Assembly (NCBI GenBank): GCA_021812265.1
Contig: JAKAOI010000050.1
Span: 1-9,962 of the forward strand
DNA length: 9,962 nt
Reading direction: 5' to 3'
Source of the DNA: Chloroflexota bacterium
GTDB taxonomy: Bacteria > Chloroflexota > Ktedonobacteria > Ktedonobacterales > JACDGC01
Every line of letters starts with the position of its first letter. The first letter of the stretch is position 1. The translations under genes and the position numbers were made by a program. The notes under the pieces were generated by a model. That model saw nothing but the letters and a program-made list of their open reading frames with translations. It ran no database searches and was not told the DNA's origin. Below are positions 7,097 through 9,962 of this stretch, piece after piece.

Positions 7097-7204
7097 ATGA
7101 AAGCAAAATATTGCAAGAGGTTTTATTTTCATGAAATTTTCATTAAAAATATTGAACATCACAGAAAAAATATAAAATATGTCAATGTTTTTATCATAAT
7201 ATGA
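7097..7204 (+). CDS. Possible 35-residue small protein
   Basis: An ATG directly after the purine-rich AAGAGGAAGGAT (GAGG six bases upstream) opens a 35-codon frame ending at TGA 7202-7204. The peptide starts MKAKYCKRFYFHEIF, is rich in Lys, Tyr and Phe, and ends in the hydrophobic run VNVFIII. The ribosome binding site is the best in the intergenic region. In DNA this AT-rich an open frame of this size is expected by chance, and the equivalent place beyond repeat copy 1 has no matching frame. I do not recognise the peptide and would treat it as a candidate only. Confidence 0.25.
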   Translation: MKAKYCKRFYFHEIFIKNIEHHRKNIKYVNVFIII

Positions 7205-7214
7205 CCTATTTCAC

Positions 7215-7244
7215 TTGTTAGAGCTTCATATCTAGTCTTACAAT
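7215..7244 (+). promoter_or_regulatory. Candidate promoter of the ABC operon
   Basis: TTGTTA (7215-7220) and TACAAT (7239-7244) are separated by 18 bp and match four and five of six consensus bases. Transcription would start near 7251, leaving a leader of about 130 bases before the ATPase gene. It is the best sigma-70-like pair upstream of the operon. Confidence 0.45.
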
Positions 7245-7258
7245 GAATACGGATGAAC

Positions 7259-7270
7259 ACATGCGTATGT
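7259..7270. promoter_or_regulatory. Imperfect palindrome just after the ABC promoter
   Basis: ACATGCGTATGT is symmetric except for one pair and begins with the same ACATGC as the palindrome upstream of the STAND gene. It would lie about ten bases past the predicted transcription start, a position where a bound repressor could block the promoter. Twelve-base near-palindromes are common by chance, so this is a weak call. Confidence 0.2.
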
Positions 7271-7380
7271 TTCACATTGAGAAAATGAGCTATACATAGA
7301 GGTTTACAGAGCAGCAGCGCATATCTAATAGAACATCTGATGTTTGAAACAGTAAATTTTGTGAAAGGTTATAGTATCCG

Positions 7381-8097
7381 ATGACAATTGAAACCAACCT
7401 TCAGTCTTCCACCGCGCAATCAACTGGGGCCAGCGCGCTGGAAGCAATAAATATCACGAAAAGCCTCCCTTTAAGCGGACAGCGTATTGAAATTTTAAAA
7501 GATATCAGTCTTACCATCAACCGCGGCGAGTTTATTTCCATTATTGGCCCATCCGGTTCCGGCAAATCGACACTGCTCGGCATTATTGCCGGACTGGATA
7601 CACCAAGTACCGGAAACGTACTCATTGATGGCGTGAATATTACCAAAATGAATGAAAGCCAGCTTGCGCGTATTCGCAATCAGAAAATCGGCATGGTTTA
7701 TCAAGCGTTTAACCTAATCCCCACACTTACTGCGCGCGAAAATGTTGAAGCGCCGCTATATGTTGGCAAACACCCGGGAAAACCCTCTGAAGAAGCAAAA
7801 AAAATGCTGGAAATTGTTGGACTGGGACACAGATTAAACAACCGGCCAAATCAGCTTTCCGGCGGCGAACAACAGCGTGTTGCTATTGCGCGAGCATTGG
7901 TTACACACCCCGCGTTGATTATTATGGATGAGCCAACCGGCAATCTAGACGCCGCCAACGCCGCCAATGTGTTAACTATGATTCGCGATTTACAAACACA
8001 AACTGGCACTACTTTTGTTATCGCAACCCACGATCCCAATGTCGCCAATTCGGCGCAGCGTGTTATTCGTATAGTCGACGGCCGCATAGCCGAATAA
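7381..8097 (+). CDS. ABC transporter ATP-binding protein (LolD/MacB/YbbA type)
   Basis: Cytosolic ATPase subunit that powers a MacB-superfamily transporter together with the permease encoded 14 bases downstream. The 238 residues carry every ABC motif: Walker A GPSGSGKST (56-64), Q-loop Gln108 in VYQAFNLIP, signature LSGGEQQ (159-165), Walker B LIIMDEP (179-185) with catalytic Glu184, D-loop NLD (188-190) and switch His217 in ATHDP. The short size and the spacing of these motifs fit the LolD/MacB/YbbA branch rather than nutrient importers. The first 18 or so residues (Ser/Thr/Gln-rich) are an extra before the conserved fold. The ATG follows GAAAGG by 12 bases, a longer gap than usual; an in-frame stop just upstream excludes a longer protein. 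Substrate cannot be told: lipoproteins, peptides, antibiotics and cell-wall signals are all handled by relatives. Confidence 0.95.
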   Translation: MTIETNLQSSTAQSTGASALEAINITKSLPLSGQRIEILKDISLTINRGEFISIIGPSGSGKSTLLGIIAGLDTPSTGNVLIDGVNITKMNESQLARIRNQKIGMVYQAFNLIPTLTARENVEAPLYVGKHPGKPSEEAKKMLEIVGLGHRLNNRPNQLSGGEQQRVAIARALVTHPALIIMDEPTGNLDAANAANVLTMIRDLQTQTGTTFVIATHDPNVANSAQRVIRIVDGRIAE

Positions 8098-8111
8098 GAG
8101 GAGATTTTATC

Positions 8112-9962
8112 ATGCTTTTTTCCCTTTATTGGCGGTATGCGGTCCGCTCATTAGCGCGTGGCGGCCAGCGCACCCTATTGGCGATCTTCAGTATTGCAGT
8201 AGGAGTTATGGCAATTGTTGCGCTGCAATTAGTTGGTGACAGTGTTAACCAAGCGCTTACCAGCAATGTGCGCATTGTAAATGGCGGCGATTTGCGGCTG
8301 GACGCAAGCATACTGCAATTAAATCAGTCCGATCTTACTTACTTCACTAATTTGCAAAATTCTGGTAAAATCACCGCGTATGCAACTTCAGAATCATTTA
8401 ATGCATCGGCAACTACTTCAAGCGGCAATGCAGTTTTGTTTAATGTGTATGCTGTTTCCGGTAATTTTCCGTTAGTGGGCAATGCAAATTTTACACAGCC
8501 ATCATCCAACGAAACATTTCAATCTGTTCTGCAAGGAAATAATGTTGCTATAGAATCCACATTACTCTCCTCATTAAATCTAAAAATTGGTGATACTGTT
8601 AACGCAAAACTTGAGGATGGCCGTGTAGTTCCTCTTGTTATTGCAGCGGTATATAAAAGTGGCGGCGGGTTTAAAGGGCAAGATATCTATGTTTCAGAAT
8701 CATATATGAACAGTGTGCCCTTAAACGGAAAAATACTTCCGGCGCAATATTCCACAGTATATATGCTAGTGCCATCAGCATACACTTCGGCAGTGCAAAA
8801 ACAGCTTCAATCACAATTTTCTGCGGCAAGAGTGATATCTGTGCAAGATCAACTGAATCAGCAGCAGCAAAATGTCAGTAATATTCGCCTGTTTTTGCAA
8901 ATTGTGGGATTAGTGGCGCTATTTATCGGCGGCATTGGCATCGTAAACACCATGCAAGTGTTATTACGACGCCGGCGCGTAGAAATTGCTATGCTAAAAA
9001 CCGTCGGATACTTAAAAATCGATCTCTACAGCATGTTTGGTCTTGAAGCTTCACTGCTCGGATTCATTGGCGGTGTGATTGGTTCTGCGCTGGGTGTTGT
9101 GGCCAGCATAGCTATCCGTAATATATTTGGCTCATTATTTTTTGTCAACTTGCCAGCCGTCTACGATTCTGGTACCATCGGGTCTGGTGTGGCAATTGGC
9201 TTTGCAACATCACTCATATTCGGCTTGTTGCCAATCGTGCAGGCCAGTCAAATTCGGCCGCTTTCCGTGCTTCGCGAAACCGACGAGGCCCGGGCAGGTT
9301 CACGACTGCTTTCCGCCTTTCTGCTGGCGCTGCTTTCTCTATTATTTATTTTGCTGGCTGCATCCATTATTGGCTCAATCTTGAAAGCAGTGTTTGTTGT
9401 TTATGGCGGCGCGCTGCTCATCGGTGTGCTGGCGCTGGGATTTGGATTGCTGGTAGTAGCAATATCAAAGCTTCCAGTCTATGAAACACCTTCGCCGCGT
9501 ATTCTTATTTGGGTTGCTATAGCTTTTGGCGGAGTGCTGGCGTCCTTAATTGTCGGTGGTGTCAGCGCGGGAATAGGCGCAGGTATATCATTTGTGTTCA
9601 CAAAAATCGGATTTTCCGGAGCCAGCGCATATATAATTTCCGTATTCGGCGCTTTAGCGCTGGTGCTGATCAGCGGCTCGATAGTGTTTTTGCTGGCTGC
9701 TCTGGTAGACGCAATTGTAATGCTGCTGCCTAGGCAATGGAAAACAGCGGTATTATTTGCATATCGCAACATTGGCCGGCAAAGCATCCGCACCACAACA
9801 ACCGTTACTGCTCTATTTGTGGGTGTGTTTGCTATTGGCTTAATTTTAGTGCTGGGTAACGGTATTCAAAACACTATTAATTCCTCACTTTCCAGCCTAT
9901 TTACACGCAATGTATTTATTATTGTTCCGCCAACCGACGCCGCGGCTGCGCAATCAGTCGTC
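8112..9962 (+). CDS. FtsX/MacB-type ABC permease (3' end beyond window)
   Basis: Membrane partner of the preceding ATPase. It starts at ATG 8112 with AGGAG eight bases upstream and stays open for 617 codons to the window edge. It begins MLFSLYWRYAVRSLARGGQ, followed by TM1 (about 24-42) and an extracytoplasmic MacB_PCD-like domain (about 45-255) rich in Ser, Asn, Gln and Thr. A FtsX block with three helices follows (about 259-281, 308-335, 358-379), including the typical RRRRVEIAMLKTVG between the first two. Four more hydrophobic segments follow (about 398-424, 427-453, 462-495, 507-540). Then the N-terminal pattern returns: LFAYRNIGRQSIRTTTTV and a helix at about 560-583, opening a second extracytoplasmic domain. 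This internal duplication matches large two-FtsX permeases such as YbbP, usually 800 or more residues, so perhaps 200-250 residues are missing. Relatives act in export or mechanotransmission rather than classical import. Confidence 0.93.
   Translation, partial: MLFSLYWRYAVRSLARGGQRTLLAIFSIAVGVMAIVALQLVGDSVNQALTSNVRIVNGGDLRLDASILQLNQSDLTYFTNLQNSGKITAYATSESFNASATTSSGNAVLFNVYAVSGNFPLVGNANFTQPSSNETFQSVLQGNNVAIESTLLSSLNLKIGDTVNAKLEDGRVVPLVIAAVYKSGGGFKGQDIYVSESYMNSVPLNGKILPAQYSTVYMLVPSAYTSAVQKQLQSQFSAARVISVQDQLNQQQQNVSNIRLFLQIVGLVALFIGGIGIVNTMQVLLRRRRVEIAMLKTVGYLKIDLYSMFGLEASLLGFIGGVIGSALGVVASIAIRNIFGSLFFVNLPAVYDSGTIGSGVAIGFATSLIFGLLPIVQASQIRPLSVLRETDEARAGSRLLSAFLLALLSLLFILLAASIIGSILKAVFVVYGGALLIGVLALGFGLLVVAISKLPVYETPSPRILIWVAIAFGGVLASLIVGGVSAGIGAGISFVFTKIGFSGASAYIISVFGALALVLISGSIVFLLAALVDAIVMLLPRQWKTAVLFAYRNIGRQSIRTTTTVTALFVGVFAIGLILVLGNGIQNTINSSLSSLFTRNVFIIVPPTDAAAAQSVV

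Larger units (their letters stand above)
6293..7380. other. AT-rich divergent intergenic region with repeats
   Basis: About 1.1 kb between the 5' ends of the leftward STAND gene and the rightward ABC operon. It is strongly AT-rich, with no long convincing reading frame on either strand. It holds a perfect palindrome at 6377-6390, two diverged direct repeats (6503-6721 and 6841-7083), a 13-bp perfect inverted repeat inside the second copy, a 35-codon ORF at 7097-7204 and a promoter-like pair at 7215-7244. I see no tRNA, rRNA, transposase or CRISPR array in it. Confidence 0.85.

Noticed and set aside
7253..7299. Two very short ORFs (11 and 12 codons) in the ABC leader
   Set aside because: Neither has a properly placed ribosome binding site nor an amino-acid run suggesting attenuation.

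Overview
The window looks like a stretch of bacterial chromosome, most plausibly from a member of the Chloroflexota. This rests on the aspartyl-tRNA synthetase, whose motif-2 region (RGDRQPEFTQLDLEMSF) and GAD insertion look like that phylum, and on a giant XRE-NB-ARC-TPR regulator of a kind frequent in Chloroflexota and Actinobacteria. The assignment is an inference from remembered family features, not a search.

Layout from left to right. (1) 1-153, minus: the first 51 codons of a small P-loop nucleotide kinase-like protein, cut by the window edge. (2) 154-305: a spacer holding a long hairpin terminator downstream of aspS. (3) 306-2168, minus: aspS, complete, with a GTG start. (4) 2169-2317: a short spacer with a possible aspS promoter and weak hairpins. 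(5) 2318-6292, minus: a 1324-residue STAND ATPase with an N-terminal XRE helix-turn-helix, an NB-ARC-like NTPase core, a winged-helix-like segment, TPR-like repeats and a long unassigned helical C-terminus. Its DNA is clearly more AT-rich than the genes on either side. (6) 6293-7380: about 1.1 kb of very AT-rich DNA between divergent genes. It contains two diverged copies of a roughly 220-240 bp direct repeat, several perfect inverted repeats, a possible 35-codon ORF with a strong ribosome binding site, and a candidate promoter for the rightward genes. (7) 7381-8097, plus: a LolD/MacB-type ABC ATPase. (8) 8112-9962, plus: its FtsX/MacB-type permease, running off the right edge.

The two rightward genes form one operon and together make an ABC transporter of the MacB/YbbA-YbbP/LolCDE superfamily. 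The leftward genes are housekeeping (aspS and the kinase-like gene), except for the STAND protein, which looks like a sensor or regulator inserted next to them. The STAND gene and the AT-rich repeat region form the accessory part of the window. The STAND protein has a DNA-binding rather than an obvious toxic N-terminal domain, so it may be a ligand-gated transcription regulator or a defence-type sensor. The perfect palindrome ACATGCCCGCATGT upstream of it is the best candidate for its own operator.
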